DNA from: Faecalicatena contorta
GTDB lineage: Bacteria > Bacillota > Clostridia > Lachnospirales > Lachnospiraceae
Length of the DNA stretch: 64,000 nt
Direction: 5' to 3' (one strand)
Assembly (NCBI RefSeq): GCF_039521745.1
Contig: NZ_BAAACT010000018.1
Shown in pieces: positions 33,061 through 42,687 of the stretch. The position numbers were made by a program, and so were the translations under genes. How positions within the stretch are numbered: position 1 is the stretch's first letter; each line of letters begins with the position of its first letter. The notes beneath the pieces were generated by a model that ran no database searches, was not told the origin of the DNA, and was given only the letters and a program-made list of their open reading frames with translations.

Positions 33061-33983
33061 TCTGTAAGAGGAAAAATCAGCGTAAAAGCGGTTCCTTTCC
33101 CCGGTACGCTTTCTGCTGTTATGGTTCCATTCATTTTTTTTACAAGTTGATGTACGATAGACAGCCCCAGGCCGCTGCCTTTTTCAGACCGCCCTTTATC
33201 ACACTTATAGAGCCGTTCAAAGATGTGTTTCAAATCTTCCTTTTCAATCCCTGTACCATTGTCAGCTAAAAGTATCTTCATATTTCCTCTTTCTTTTGAC
33301 AAGGCAATTTCTATTTTATCCGCATGACTATGTGAAATCACGTTTTGTATAAGATTATTCAATATACGCATATATCCATCCGTATCCAATTTTACCCGGA
33401 ATGGCTGTTCGGGAATGTCAATATGATACTCTACCTGCTTATCCTCAAATATCGGTATCCAGTCAATCAGTATATCCCTTGTCAGTTCCCCCGCCTCAAT
33501 GATACTTATCTCCATAGCAAATTCATCTGAACCCAGCTTGAACCAGTCAAAAAGCACGTCGATGTATTCTTTCAGGTCGTGTGCTTTCCGACGGGCGGTT
33601 TCTATATATTCGTCACGGTCTTTCCCGGTAACAATCCCTTTGTGCGCGGCATCAAGATACCCAATCAAGGTAGTGAGGGGCGTCCTCACGTCATGTGAAA
33701 GGCTTGTCATAAGCTGCCGGTTTATTTCGTCTGTCTGGCGAAACGCGGAAAGCCTGTTTTCATAAGATATGATAATATCATTGATTTCATAGGCAAGCGG
33801 TGCGATAAGCTCATTTGCAGCGGATAAAATACGCCTGTTTCCGTTTCCATTCCTAACATCAGCTAATACTTCAGACATCTCAGAAATTTGTTTCTTTACC
33901 CGTTTGACAATTAGGCAGGAAGTAAAGGCAGAAATTATGGCAATGATAACTGATACAGCAGCAACTAATTCCATGAAAATCAT
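33057..33983 (-). CDS. Sensor histidine kinase, LanK/BceS-like
   Basis: 308 residues. One N-terminal membrane helix (ELVAAVSVIIAIISAFTSCL), short cytoplasmic linker, H-box TSLSHDVRTPLTTLIGYLDA, N-box ILNNLIQNVISHS, G boxes DNGTGIE and GSGLGLSIVHQL. Likely senses an antimicrobial peptide together with the ABC system. Four-base overlap with the regulator gene. Confidence 0.92.
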   Translation of the reverse strand: MIFMELVAAVSVIIAIISAFTSCLIVKRVKKQISEMSEVLADVRNGNGNRRILSAANELIAPLAYEINDIIISYENRLSAFRQTDEINRQLMTSLSHDVRTPLTTLIGYLDAAHKGIVTGKDRDEYIETARRKAHDLKEYIDVLFDWFKLGSDEFAMEISIIEAGELTRDILIDWIPIFEDKQVEYHIDIPEQPFRVKLDTDGYMRILNNLIQNVISHSHADKIEIALSKERGNMKILLADNGTGIEKEDLKHIFERLYKCDKGRSEKGSGLGLSIVHQLVKKMNGTITAESVPGKGTAFTLIFPLTD

Positions 33984-34672
33984 ACCTCCTTGTTGAAACG
34001 GTAGCCGATACCTTTGATTGTCTGAATGTATTTCGGGCTTCCGGGATTTTCTTCTAATTTCTTCCGCAAGCGGCTGATAATCGCCATAATGTTACTATCG
34101 TCATAGAAATATTCTTCGCCCCAGACTTCTTCATAAATCCGCTGCTTTGTAAGGATTTTCCCTTGATTTTTCGCGCAGAAAAGAAGTAAATCAAATTCCT
34201 TTGGGGGAAGTTCAAAGGTTCCATTGATCGTAGTAATGGAGCGGCTTTCAAGGTCGATTTCCAAGCCGTCAAAGTGGGGCTGCGGCGGCGTTCCGTCTGG
34301 CTGATTGAAACGGGTATAGCGTCGTATAAGTGAAACAATACGGGCTATCAGTTCGTCCATATCAAAAGGTTTTGTCAGATAATCATCAGCTCCTGCCCGT
34401 AATCCCCGCACTTTGGAAGCACTGTCATTTTTAGATGTGAACATCAGAATAGGTAGGCTGTTTTCTGCTCTGATTTTTTCCAGTGTTTCAAATCCGTCCA
34501 TACCAGGCATCATAACGTCAAGTATCACAAGCTGATATTCACGATTCTTTATCTGCTCTAAGCCAGTCTTACCGGAATAGCAGTAATCTGCTTCAATCTT
34601 TTCCTGTAAAACACTCCGCTTTATCAAAGCACATAGTTCTTTATCATCATCTATAATTAAAATCCTGCTCAT
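33980..34672 (-). CDS. OmpR-family response regulator
   Basis: 230 residues: receiver with IDDD, phospho-Asp in LVILDVMMPG, TSKND and KPF; DNA-binding winged helix with LPPKEFDLLLFCAKNQGKIL and the IKGIGYRFN end. Tandem boxes before its own promoter and before the ABC genes point to direct control of both. Organisation (regulator-kinase, then ABC pair from a separate promoter) is the usual peptide-resistance module. Confidence 0.94.
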   Translation of the reverse strand: MSRILIIDDDKELCALIKRSVLQEKIEADYCYSGKTGLEQIKNREYQLVILDVMMPGMDGFETLEKIRAENSLPILMFTSKNDSASKVRGLRAGADDYLTKPFDMDELIARIVSLIRRYTRFNQPDGTPPQPHFDGLEIDLESRSITTINGTFELPPKEFDLLLFCAKNQGKILTKQRIYEEVWGEEYFYDDSNIMAIISRLRKKLEENPGSPKYIQTIKGIGYRFNKEV

Positions 34673-34693
34673 CGCACAATTCCTCCTGGCATA

Positions 34694-34736
34694 AGTATAT
34701 CACAAACATGTATGGCACACCTTGCAATAACCTTGC
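34694..34736 (-). promoter_or_regulatory. Promoter of regulator gene with two response-regulator boxes
   Basis: CACCTTGC (34718-34725) and AACCTTGC (34729-34736), 11 bp apart, upstream of TATACT (34694-34699) on the minus strand. Indicates autoregulation. Confidence 0.65.
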
Positions 34737-34768
34737 ATTTAACATAAACAAAAGTACCCCTCTAAGTT

Positions 34769-35041
34769 TTATTTCTCCGCCTCCGCATCCTTTTTCGCTA
34801 TCCTCTCCGCTTCTTCCAGCGGAAAGTTCGGGATTTCCTCCAGCAGCTTCAATGCTATCTCCTGCTTTAAATCCTCATCCACATAACTCTTTACGCTGCC
34901 GTCCGGCTGCCTTTCTTTCACTGTGGCAAGCTCTGTCATATAGTCATCGTAATGTCTAAGAACTCGTTCTGTTGCCCATTTCTCCCCGGCAACAGCCGCC
35001 TTGATGATTTCATAATCCAATGTATTCTGCTGATCGTCCAT
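34769..35041 (-). CDS. Tn916-type helix-turn-helix protein, second copy
   Basis: 90 residues (MDDQQNTLDYEIIKAAVAGE...). Same family as the gene at 18226-18450: AAVAGE, VLRHYDDYMTELATV, YVDEDLKQEIALKLLEEI, with a longer charged tail. Good GGAGGTACGGAGCT start site. The IS element begins 17 bases upstream, so it is cut off from the sigma gene that normally precedes it. Confidence 0.8.
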   Translation of the reverse strand: MDDQQNTLDYEIIKAAVAGEKWATERVLRHYDDYMTELATVKERQPDGSVKSYVDEDLKQEIALKLLEEIPNFPLEEAERIAKKDAEAEK

Positions 35042-35068
35042 AGCTCCGTACCTCCGTTATGAAGTGAC

Positions 35069-35490
35069 TTTTGTCAAGAGGTAAAATTAAAAGCAACAAA
35101 CTTTTTCTCTGACAAACCCCACATTTGTTTTCGGAAGATATCTTGGAGAAGCCCTCTGATTAACAGTTCCCGGCATTTGGCCACTCCGTTATTCGTGGAT
35201 TGGTTACCTCAGGTCAATGGTCCGCCGTGGGTTCTGCTGTCCAATTACGTGGATCAATGTATCCCTACACTGCCGACATGGAGGTACCGCAGATAACCCG
35301 AACCTTGAAATCCCAAAAGGCTTCTTCAAGATATCTTCCCCGCTTCTTTGCTGTTGTTATTTTTAGCTGCTGTGGATTACGCAGTTTTTCCTGCTTAATC
35401 CGCCTAACTGCCATCCATCAGAATGTCAGCCGGCTGTCAAGGGCTGTGCAGCAGTTTATTCACCCTTGACGGGCGGATGGCAGTCTGATA
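35069..35490 (-). ncRNA. Candidate bridge RNA region of the IS element
   Basis: The 420 bp after the transposase stop lack any plausible gene. IS1111-type elements are known to place their bridge RNA (target/donor-specifying guide) on the 3' side, IS110-type on the 5' side; here only the 3' side is long enough. No structure was computed, so this is positional inference. Confidence 0.3.
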
Positions 35491-36606
35491 TCACGCTATG
35501 CTGATATGATCTGTCATCATGCCCCATATAAAGCAGGCAAGTTCCCTTGCAACCGCCGTTACTGCTACATTCTTTTTCTTGCCATGTCTTATCATTTTGT
35601 AATACTTTCTTCTCAGCCGCTCATTCGCTTTGTCTGCATATGCAATCACCTCCGGCGGATTGCCGCTCTGTCTTGCTTTCAGATCTTTCGATTTATGCCC
35701 GACCGCTCCCTTGCAGATCCCTTTGGATGCCTCAACCAGCAGCTTCCTTACATGGCTGTTTCCGGCTTTTGTGATGGAAAGCCTGTTGATGTTATCGCTG
35801 CTTGAATCTTCCCCAGGCACCAGCCCCAAGTATGCGGAATAGATATTTCCTTTTGCAAATCTCTGGAAGTCTCCTGTCTCAACCAGGCATGATAATGCCG
35901 TATGGGTCTTCACTCCGAGAAAGCACACCAGTTTTTTCACTTTCTCCACATACTCTGTCTCAGATGCCAGTTCCTCTATCCTCTTATCGAAGCTTTCAAT
36001 CCGGTTTGTCTGGTATTCATAAGTGATCAGATACTCGCCCAGCGTTTCCCTGTCCAGTTCACCCAGTTTAAGTGATTTCAGCCACTTTAAGTGTGCCTGC
36101 GTCCATTTGCCCTTGTCATAATGAAATCCCTGACTTAAACAGAATGCACTGATCCTCTGTTTTGTCTTTTTCAAATCAGATTTATGGTCATCCCTCATCC
36201 GCAGATAGACTTTCACATCGTCATCTTTATCAGTCGGGATATGCACGGCATGGTATCCGCCGTAAGACAGACACTGGGCAATCATAAGCGCATCCCTTTT
36301 ATCTGTCTTAATTCTTTTTCCCTGCTGTGTCAGCATTGTGGTCGGAGCAAGGATGACACACCGGATTTCCTTTTTCACTAATTCATGATACAAGGAAAAT
36401 CCCAGGCATCCCGCCTCATAGCCGCAGAGAATGTCGCAGTCCTCTTTTATCTTAAGATTCTCAATGAACTGTACAATATTGTCTGGATCCGGCGTTACTT
36501 TAACATTTGCATAAATAATATCTTCTCCGTCAAATCTTGGCTCAATGGCGCATAAAGTGTAATTTGTGCTATGGACATCCATTCCGATTCGTAGTATTCT
36601 TTTCAT
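35491..36606 (-). CDS. IS110-family transposase
   Basis: 371 residues. An N-terminal DEDD (RuvC-like) domain, MKRILRIGMDVHSTNYTLCA with YEAGCLGFSLYHEL and KTDKRDALMIAQ, is followed by a coiled linker and a C-terminal transposase_20 domain (VKKLVCFLGVKTHTALSCLV, FAKGNIYSAYLGLVPGEDSS, AGNSHVRKLLVEASK) holding the catalytic serine region. Complete and intact, so the element may be active. Confidence 0.95.
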   Translation of the reverse strand: MKRILRIGMDVHSTNYTLCAIEPRFDGEDIIYANVKVTPDPDNIVQFIENLKIKEDCDILCGYEAGCLGFSLYHELVKKEIRCVILAPTTMLTQQGKRIKTDKRDALMIAQCLSYGGYHAVHIPTDKDDDVKVYLRMRDDHKSDLKKTKQRISAFCLSQGFHYDKGKWTQAHLKWLKSLKLGELDRETLGEYLITYEYQTNRIESFDKRIEELASETEYVEKVKKLVCFLGVKTHTALSCLVETGDFQRFAKGNIYSAYLGLVPGEDSSSDNINRLSITKAGNSHVRKLLVEASKGICKGAVGHKSKDLKARQSGNPPEVIAYADKANERLRRKYYKMIRHGKKKNVAVTAVARELACFIWGMMTDHISIA

Positions 36607-36800
36607 GTAAGTGGCCTCCTTTTGTATGCGGTAATCCCTGTTACCATTGTTTTTCCAAAACTTAGTATACAGGTAAATCCACGTTGCTACAAATATGGGG
36701 TCACTTCATATTGTCCAAGCTGATATACTGCTTACAGCATACCATATCTGTGAGAAAAAAGCACCCGCCAGTCCACACTGACAGATGCTCTCATCATCAA

Positions 36801-37220
36801 TCAATATACTTCATCAAAATATCCAATGAACACCGACATCCGAATCAGTCCATCCTTAATAGAAAACGTCACGTTCTCCGCCCGCTCTGCGATTTCTTTC
36901 AGCAATGCCAACGCTTCCCGGTCACAGAACTCAAAATGTTCCAGGTACAGATCTATAGTCGCCTGCCATTTCTGATAGTCTACCTCGCCCCGGATTCTTC
37001 CTCCGAACTGCCTGACATAAGCGTCACACTCCCCAAGCAGGTATTCATAATCTGCTTTTTCTTTGGGAACCACACGCTTTGGGATTTTATCCATTTCTTC
37101 CTGGTACTTTTGAAAGAATCCAACCTCCATCAACGTATCCAGAAAATCCTTTCCCTCTGACTTATCGCTTCGCTGCCGGAATTCCTCTCCGTAGTCTTTT
37201 TCGTATATTTCGTTTTCCAT
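36801..37220 (-). CDS. Hypothetical acidic helical protein
   Basis: 139 residues from MENEIYEKDYGEEFRQRSDK. Mostly charged helices (LDTLMEVGFFQKYQEEMDKI, WQATIDLYLEHFEFCDREAL) and a final strand segment (VTFSIKDGLIRMSVFIGYF). Family not recognised. It stands alone between the IS element and a flavodoxin gene; proteins like this occur in integrative elements. Confidence 0.6.
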   Translation of the reverse strand: MENEIYEKDYGEEFRQRSDKSEGKDFLDTLMEVGFFQKYQEEMDKIPKRVVPKEKADYEYLLGECDAYVRQFGGRIRGEVDYQKWQATIDLYLEHFEFCDREALALLKEIAERAENVTFSIKDGLIRMSVFIGYFDEVY

Positions 37221-37346
37221 GCTTCGCACCCTTTCCTGTAGAATAATTTACCACTACGGGTAGGATGTTACCATAGATTTCTTATTATTCGTTGTCATGG
37301 AAGATAACTTTATGGGTCTATATTGATAAGTTTATCGGTCTTTTCT

Positions 37347-37826
37347 TTAAATGCCGAACCCTTCTACCCATGCTTTCAGTTCTTCCGCACTTGCGTCCGC
37401 AGAGAATCGCTTCCCTTCCTTTAATTCTGCACCATGACAGGAAACCGCCAGTTCCTTGTTTGTGTTCCCCATACCGCTGCTGCCTGAAGTTGCCAGAGGA
37501 ATAATCGTCTTTCCAGTCAGATCGTATTGCTCCAGAAACGTGTTCACAATAGTCGGGGCGACGTACCACCAGATAGGGAAGGCTGTGAAAATCACGGAAT
37601 ACTGCTGCATGTTCTCTACTTTGTTTGCAACAGCGGGCCGAAATGACTTATCATTCATTTCCACACTGCTGCGGCTCTTTTTATTCATCCAGTCCAGATC
37701 AGCATCCGTGTATGGAACCTCCGGCTGAATCTCATGCAAATCTGCTCCGATAGCCTCTGCAAACCGCTTCGCCAGTTTTGCTGTTACGCCGCTGGCACTG
37801 AAATACGCTACTAATACCTTGCTCAT
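37347..37826 (-). CDS. Flavodoxin
   Basis: 159 residues from MSKVLVAYFSASGVTAKLAK. The FMN phosphate loop is FSASGVTAK; the second FMN-contacting loop is FPIWWYVAP and the third ATSGSSGMGNTNKEL. This is the flavodoxin_4-like subgroup common in Clostridia. The frame extends ten codons further upstream, but the binding site favours the start at 37826. Role in electron transfer; partner not visible. Confidence 0.9.
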   Translation of the reverse strand: MSKVLVAYFSASGVTAKLAKRFAEAIGADLHEIQPEVPYTDADLDWMNKKSRSSVEMNDKSFRPAVANKVENMQQYSVIFTAFPIWWYVAPTIVNTFLEQYDLTGKTIIPLATSGSSGMGNTNKELAVSCHGAELKEGKRFSADASAEELKAWVEGFGI

Positions 37827-37914
37827 AATCAATACCTCACCTTTCCTGAAAATCATATTTTATCGCTGTGTTTTACCATAGAATACCATAAATCCGAGAC
37901 AAATGCACCCTATC

Positions 37915-38517
37915 GTTTTTTGAGTAGGGGTAATCGTTAAATTTGAACCCTCAACGCTCAGAGGGTGCATTGTATCAAATTGTGGTACGCAAGCCACCGT
38001 GCGTACCGTTCGGTACACGGCGCTTTCAATAGTTGACGTGCACAGACTGATAGGCTGTGGCTAAATCATAAAAGCCACTGTTTATCAATCTCTCTTTTGT
38101 CATTGCCAGGTTGACCGCCACGGTATGCGTCACAAACCAGTATCCTCTGCGACTATTCCCCGCCTGACATGCCAAATCCGTCGGCACTCCCATCTTTATC
38201 AGATTTCTTACCTTCGTTCTTGGTTTCTTCCATTGTTTCCATATACACATACGGATTCTGTGATATAGCCATCCATTCAGGTCATCTATCCTATTCTTCA
38301 TATCTGCAAGCCCACAATAATTCAGCCACCCACGCATGTATACTTTTATCCTCTGTTCGTCAGACCAGGGGTTTGCCCATGGGTTTATATGTTCCCCATA
38401 TCCAGCTTCCTTCAGATTCCACCTCACGATGGACACCCTTGCCTTCGGCTATATCCTTCCCACTACCGGGCGGATTCAGGACTTTCACCTGTTAGAAACG
38501 TGCGCCGCAAGGCACAC
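37915..38517 (-). mobile_element. Internally deleted group II intron
   Basis: Starts at 38517 with GTGTGCC, close to the GUGYG 5' consensus. Early domain I follows (AACAGGTGAAAGTCCTG, then GTGTCCATCGTGAGGTGG). It jumps at about 38380 to the C-terminal coding part of the maturase and ends with a domain V-like hairpin (about 37988-38022: GCGCCGTGTACC, GAAC, GGTACGCACGGTGGC). Total about 600 bp against 2 kb or more for an intact intron. The 3' boundary is approximate. It lies immediately after a terminator hairpin, the preferred site of class C introns. Confidence 0.7.
38026..38390 (-). pseudogene. Group II intron maturase, C-terminal fragment
   Basis: About 120 codons matching the end of group II intron reverse transcriptase/maturase: RIKVYMRGWLNYCGLADMKN, LNGWLYHRIRMCIWKQWKKP, NSRRGYWFVTHTVAVN, FYDLATAYQSVHVNY (maturase X and end). 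The reverse-transcriptase domain is missing. The open frame upstream (to 38436) is a reading of intron RNA domain I, not protein. Confidence 0.8.
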
Positions 38518-38526
38518 ATATACATA

Positions 38527-38554
38527 AAGGGCGTATGCTTACGCATACACCCTT
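38527..38554 (-). terminator. Terminator after GH86-like gene
   Basis: AAGGGCGTATGC (38527-38538) with GCATACACCCTT (38543-38554), 14 bases past the stop on the minus strand, then TTATGTATAT and the group II intron 5' end. Confidence 0.8.
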
Positions 38555-38567
38555 ATACCTATATTTA

Positions 38568-41500
38568 CTATTTTTTCAATCTCTTACGGAGCAACAGCAT
38601 CAGCAGAACTATTGCTGATAAAACTAACGCCACAACTGCTACAAATATTCTGCTTTCATCTCCCGTTTTAATGACATCTGGTTTCTTTACCGTTTCACTA
38701 CCTGCATTTTCTCTGATGGTCACTTTCAGCCGGCAGCTTTTCCCTTCATAAACTACAGTCAAATATATATCACCGCTTTTGCTGCTGTCAAATCCCTTAA
38801 CCTGATACCCTGAAATGAGCTCGGTCGTGCCATCCTCATATCTTGCCATAACCTCCATGCCTGTAATATCCAGCTTTTCCCCAACCTGATATATCTTTTT
38901 ATTGGGTTCTTTTGTAATTTCTATCGACACCAATTCTTTATCATCCGTTTCCCCGCCGTCCGGTTTCTCTGACCTTTTTATCGTAAATGTTGTTTCTGCT
39001 ATCCCTGATTTGGAAACAATTGCAATATTGTACACTCCTGCTTCAAGTCCGTCCAGATATGACTCTTTTAAAGTTACAACAGTACTGCCTTCGCTCACTT
39101 CATAGCATTCACTGTTCAAATCAGTTCCATTAACTGTTACCTTAATAAAATCTGCAAATAAAGCATCCGACTTAATGATCAGATTTCCTTTTGTACCATT
39201 ATCCCAAACAGCATTTGCCCCTTCTATAATTTCTGGTTCCTCAGGCAGTTTGAGACCCTCGACAATTGTTGTATCAACGTCTGGTCTTTCCGCTTTAACA
39301 AGAACTGTTGGTTCCTCATCCTCTTTAATCACACAAACATTATCCAAGATAAAAGAAACATTTTCTTTATCCTTCATCTCCATATGGGGTTCATTAATCC
39401 ATATAGCAACTTTTGCTGCATTCTTAAAATTAGCTGGTGCAGCCGGAATTAACTCTACGTGTTTCGTTTCACCTGCTGCAACCTGCAGCCAGTTTTGTGT
39501 AAGTCCCCCTTCTGTATCGTATATATTAACCGCATAGTAAAGAGTATACTCATTTGGATTTCCTATATCAAAAGTCAAATGATTAGACATCAAATCCCAA
39601 TACTCTCCACCCGCAGCTGTCCAGACAACCTGAGTAAGATCGTTCCATGAGCCCATCTTAGGAACTGTAACCTTTAAAACACTATTATTATTTTCTGTTA
39701 TAATTTCACTCTCGGCAGGTTTTCCATTCGTTACTATATAAGAAACATCCTCCCCCTCTTCAAAGGTCGTGTCAGGGAATACGGCAGCTTCACTTTCTAT
39801 CACCACTGCATCCTTTGAATTTTTCGAAAACATTGTCATTGCAGTATCTAAAATCTTTAATTGTGTTTGTATTTCTTTGTCGGTACGCATTACATCCTTC
39901 AATAAGGCACAAGCATCTGTAATTACATTCGTAAAACTTTCAAAATTAATTTGGGTTATCCATTTAGCGCCAGCCGGCAAACCTGAACCGTCTTCCGAAA
40001 GATAAAGGTTATCACCAATCATGTTCAATGCTTCCTCGATTTTCACCTTCAGCGGCGCTGCGTCTGCACAGGCTGCTGCTGCTTTATCGTAATTATTAAT
40101 AATTGATACACAAGATACGCGCCCGCCTTCCGGCATAGAAACAACAATTTTATTGGTTCCTTCCTTTACCTCAGCAGGATCTATATCAAAATCTGCTGTA
40201 GTGAAGATATCTCCGGTTTTATTAGTATATTCCAAATCTCTGTTCCCAACTACTTTGCCGTTGAGAGATATGGTCATAGTTCCGGCGAAACCACTTCCTG
40301 ACTTACCAAATCCTACCCGTATTGTCGAATCAACAAGGTCACTCTTAGAAGATTCAACGGTAAATTCCATATGATTTCCTGTTTCAACCAATTCTTCCCG
40401 GGCATAGTCTACTTCTTTGTATACTTCACTTACAAATTCAGCCGCATCTGATACTTTAATTTCAAACATTGCCATTTCCTGTACACGCATATGAATATCA
40501 TTTAAATCATCTACCATTATTTCTTCATAGGTAAGCTTAGCATTTTCCAAAAAATAATGTTTTTCACTTATATTTTCTATTTGAATCCCATTCCCTAATA
40601 TACCCTCAATATCAAGATTTACTTGCTGATTATTTAAATTTTGAACAGCCAGATATATGGTATCTCCCTGTCTGACAGCCTTTGTATAAATACGGCTTTT
40701 AAGTACCGGATCATCTGTACTTATGGATGCCGGTATAAAGGCGCCATTAAAATCAGTCCACATATCTACATATGCTTCCAGGGGAGTCATCTCCTCAAGA
40801 ATGCCTGTCTGACCCTCATTGTACTTATACAGCTGATTGTTCCCATTTGGTCTCCAACTGCAAACCGGGTACAAATAAGGAATCAGTGAGTCAATTGTAT
40901 CAGCATATTCTAAAGATTGGATAAAGTATCCGTTAAATGCCGTAAGATTTTGAAAATAATCAATATCTGTATTTAAAGAATTATAGCTTCCTTCTTCTGT
41001 GATCAGAATCGGCCGTACATTATCGGTATTCTCCATGTGTGCTCTCAGCAAATCCATAACTGCCTGAAATCTCCCACATAAAAAACCATCTGAGTTTTCT
41101 TCCCTGCCATTTACATACAAACTGGCCGAATTCTCGTAAAAGTGATGCGAATACCAGTCTAAATGCCCTTTCGTATCATCCATAAATTTTAATTGACGAA
41201 AAGCATCTTTAAAATCATCTTTCTCAATATACATGAATGCAGAGCTTGGTCCTCCCACCAAAACCTCAGGAACTTCCTTCTTAATTGCATCAGCAACTTC
41301 ATTATGAAATTCAGCAAGATAATTCCACGCTGTATCCTCATCACATGTATTGAAAAAAGCCCACTCGCCACTAAATGTAGATTCATTTTTCACTTCAATA
41401 TATCGAGGACCGTATCCGTCAAATCTTGTGTCAATTGCTTTCGTAAGCTTTGCCGCTGTATCTGCCGCTGCCTTGAAATATTTATAATCTGGTGTTGCCA

Positions 41501-42620
41501 TATTAATATTTTTAATATTAATATCTCCCAGTTCTCCCCATTGCCACTCGGGCCATCCATCATAAGTCAGAATATAATCATCCTGGGTTGCCGGAAACAG
41601 AGTGTTCAATTTATCAACCATAACCGGGTTTAAGGCATAACTTTCAAACAAAGCATCGGTATTAGAGTATCCGTCAGCCCCCTCGGTCAGCAACCCACCT
41701 GCGTCTTTTATTTGGAATGTTCCTCTTCCTGGTGTAAACTTCCAGTCTCTGTATGTTTTAGAGAACACTTCATCATCTAATATCGGAGTATTCATGTTAG
41801 AAAACACCTGTACCGGCCCGCTGTTTACATGTACACGCTTAAACACATCATCTTCCATTTTGTTAACGCCATCAATGCTTAGATTCTTTGTAGCGTCAAA
41901 TGATACAGTAGCATCAATCACATCTTTATCTGATCCAATTACTCCATAAGCAGATGTGTCATATTCCATAGGTAAACCGTTTTCTTCCCACAAGTTAATA
42001 AAATTTAAGCTTCCCGTCCCCAGGAACTTCAGTTTATATCCCGTATAATTCACTTCTCCATTCACTTTATGCTCGGTGGGATTCATTAAAGATGACTCAT
42101 TTGCCGAGGTCTTTCCATAAGAGGTCCATTGAGGTTCACCTCCAATAGAAAATTCACCTTTCCATGCCTGCCCATAGTTTGGTAACAGATGTTCCTTTCC
42201 GTCCGGATCAACAATATACATTTTGCATGTGCCGCTGTCTGCAATCGACCCAGTATAACGCACATCTCCAAATAAACGTAAAATCCTTGCAATCTCTTCT
42301 GGGATAGGGATCTCACACTCTCCATTTACCTGCAACGGCTCTTCCGGAAAGTAAAAATTAATTCTTCTTACACGATTTTCACCATTAATACTGCTTTTAT
42401 AAGCAATTGGATCAATCTCCCTGTTAGAAAATTCAGTTTTATACTTCTCTATAACCGTATCGACCGTATCAAACGATATTTTATTTTCAATAATATCTTC
42501 TGGTAAATCACTTTGTCTGTCTTCTGCCTGAACAGGCTTATTTGATAGCGCTAATGTCGGCAGCATCACACTTACACATAATAAAACTGCTATTATTCTT
42601 CTAATCCTTGTATGTTTCAT
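38568..42620 (-). CDS. Surface glycoside hydrolase, GH86-like (agarase/porphyranase)
   Basis: About 1350 residues. Signal peptide MKHTRIRRIIAVLLCVSVML (start 42620; the frame is open to 42695, overlapping the GH43-like gene). The catalytic part, roughly residues 60-750, has a TIM-barrel with YIEVKNESTFSGEW (acid/base Glu) and ILITEEGSYNS (nucleophile region), resembling GH86 beta-agarases/porphyranases. Then come a beta-sandwich, a carbohydrate-binding-like domain (FEEGEDVSYIVTNGKPAESE), an Ig-like Big_3 domain (VSIEITKEPNKKIYQVGEKL) and a C-terminal anchor VIKTGDES, membrane helix, RKRLKK, which is sortase-like but not canonical LPXTG. The family call rests on motifs and locus; clan GH-A is more certain than GH86. 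Confidence 0.75.
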   Translation of the reverse strand: MKHTRIRRIIAVLLCVSVMLPTLALSNKPVQAEDRQSDLPEDIIENKISFDTVDTVIEKYKTEFSNREIDPIAYKSSINGENRVRRINFYFPEEPLQVNGECEIPIPEEIARILRLFGDVRYTGSIADSGTCKMYIVDPDGKEHLLPNYGQAWKGEFSIGGEPQWTSYGKTSANESSLMNPTEHKVNGEVNYTGYKLKFLGTGSLNFINLWEENGLPMEYDTSAYGVIGSDKDVIDATVSFDATKNLSIDGVNKMEDDVFKRVHVNSGPVQVFSNMNTPILDDEVFSKTYRDWKFTPGRGTFQIKDAGGLLTEGADGYSNTDALFESYALNPVMVDKLNTLFPATQDDYILTYDGWPEWQWGELGDINIKNINMATPDYKYFKAAADTAAKLTKAIDTRFDGYGPRYIEVKNESTFSGEWAFFNTCDEDTAWNYLAEFHNEVADAIKKEVPEVLVGGPSSAFMYIEKDDFKDAFRQLKFMDDTKGHLDWYSHHFYENSASLYVNGREENSDGFLCGRFQAVMDLLRAHMENTDNVRPILITEEGSYNSLNTDIDYFQNLTAFNGYFIQSLEYADTIDSLIPYLYPVCSWRPNGNNQLYKYNEGQTGILEEMTPLEAYVDMWTDFNGAFIPASISTDDPVLKSRIYTKAVRQGDTIYLAVQNLNNQQVNLDIEGILGNGIQIENISEKHYFLENAKLTYEEIMVDDLNDIHMRVQEMAMFEIKVSDAAEFVSEVYKEVDYAREELVETGNHMEFTVESSKSDLVDSTIRVGFGKSGSGFAGTMTISLNGKVVGNRDLEYTNKTGDIFTTADFDIDPAEVKEGTNKIVVSMPEGGRVSCVSIINNYDKAAAACADAAPLKVKIEEALNMIGDNLYLSEDGSGLPAGAKWITQINFESFTNVITDACALLKDVMRTDKEIQTQLKILDTAMTMFSKNSKDAVVIESEAAVFPDTTFEEGEDVSYIVTNGKPAESEIITENNNSVLKVTVPKMGSWNDLTQVVWTAAGGEYWDLMSNHLTFDIGNPNEYTLYYAVNIYDTEGGLTQNWLQVAAGETKHVELIPAAPANFKNAAKVAIWINEPHMEMKDKENVSFILDNVCVIKEDEEPTVLVKAERPDVDTTIVEGLKLPEEPEIIEGANAVWDNGTKGNLIIKSDALFADFIKVTVNGTDLNSECYEVSEGSTVVTLKESYLDGLEAGVYNIAIVSKSGIAETTFTIKRSEKPDGGETDDKELVSIEITKEPNKKIYQVGEKLDITGMEVMARYEDGTTELISGYQVKGFDSSKSGDIYLTVVYEGKSCRLKVTIRENAGSETVKKPDVIKTGDESRIFVAVVALVLSAIVLLMLLLRKRLKK

Positions 42621-42687
42621 CTTCTGCTTCTGTTCTCCTTTCCTCATTACAAAGGTTTTGTCTGCGTCCCGGATCGTTGACAATCGC

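Larger units (their letters stand above)
35058..36710 (-). mobile_element. IS110-family (IS1111-like) insertion sequence
   Basis: Bounded by an 11-bp perfect inverted repeat, TATGAAGTGAC at 35058-35068 and GTCACTTCATA at 36700-36710, as in the IS1111 subgroup, which has subterminal repeats. The transposase is at 35491-36606. Non-coding flanks are 104 bp before and 433 bp after it. Exact ends may lie a few bases outside the repeats, since IS110 elements do not make clear target duplications. Confidence 0.75.

Noticed and set aside
35069..35490. 89-codon plus-strand frame in the IS 3' flank
   Set aside because: No ribosome site or recognisable domain; better explained as non-coding IS end.
38391..38436. 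Protein-coding start of the maturase fragment
   Set aside because: This part matches group II intron RNA domain I sequence, so the reading frame there is accidental.
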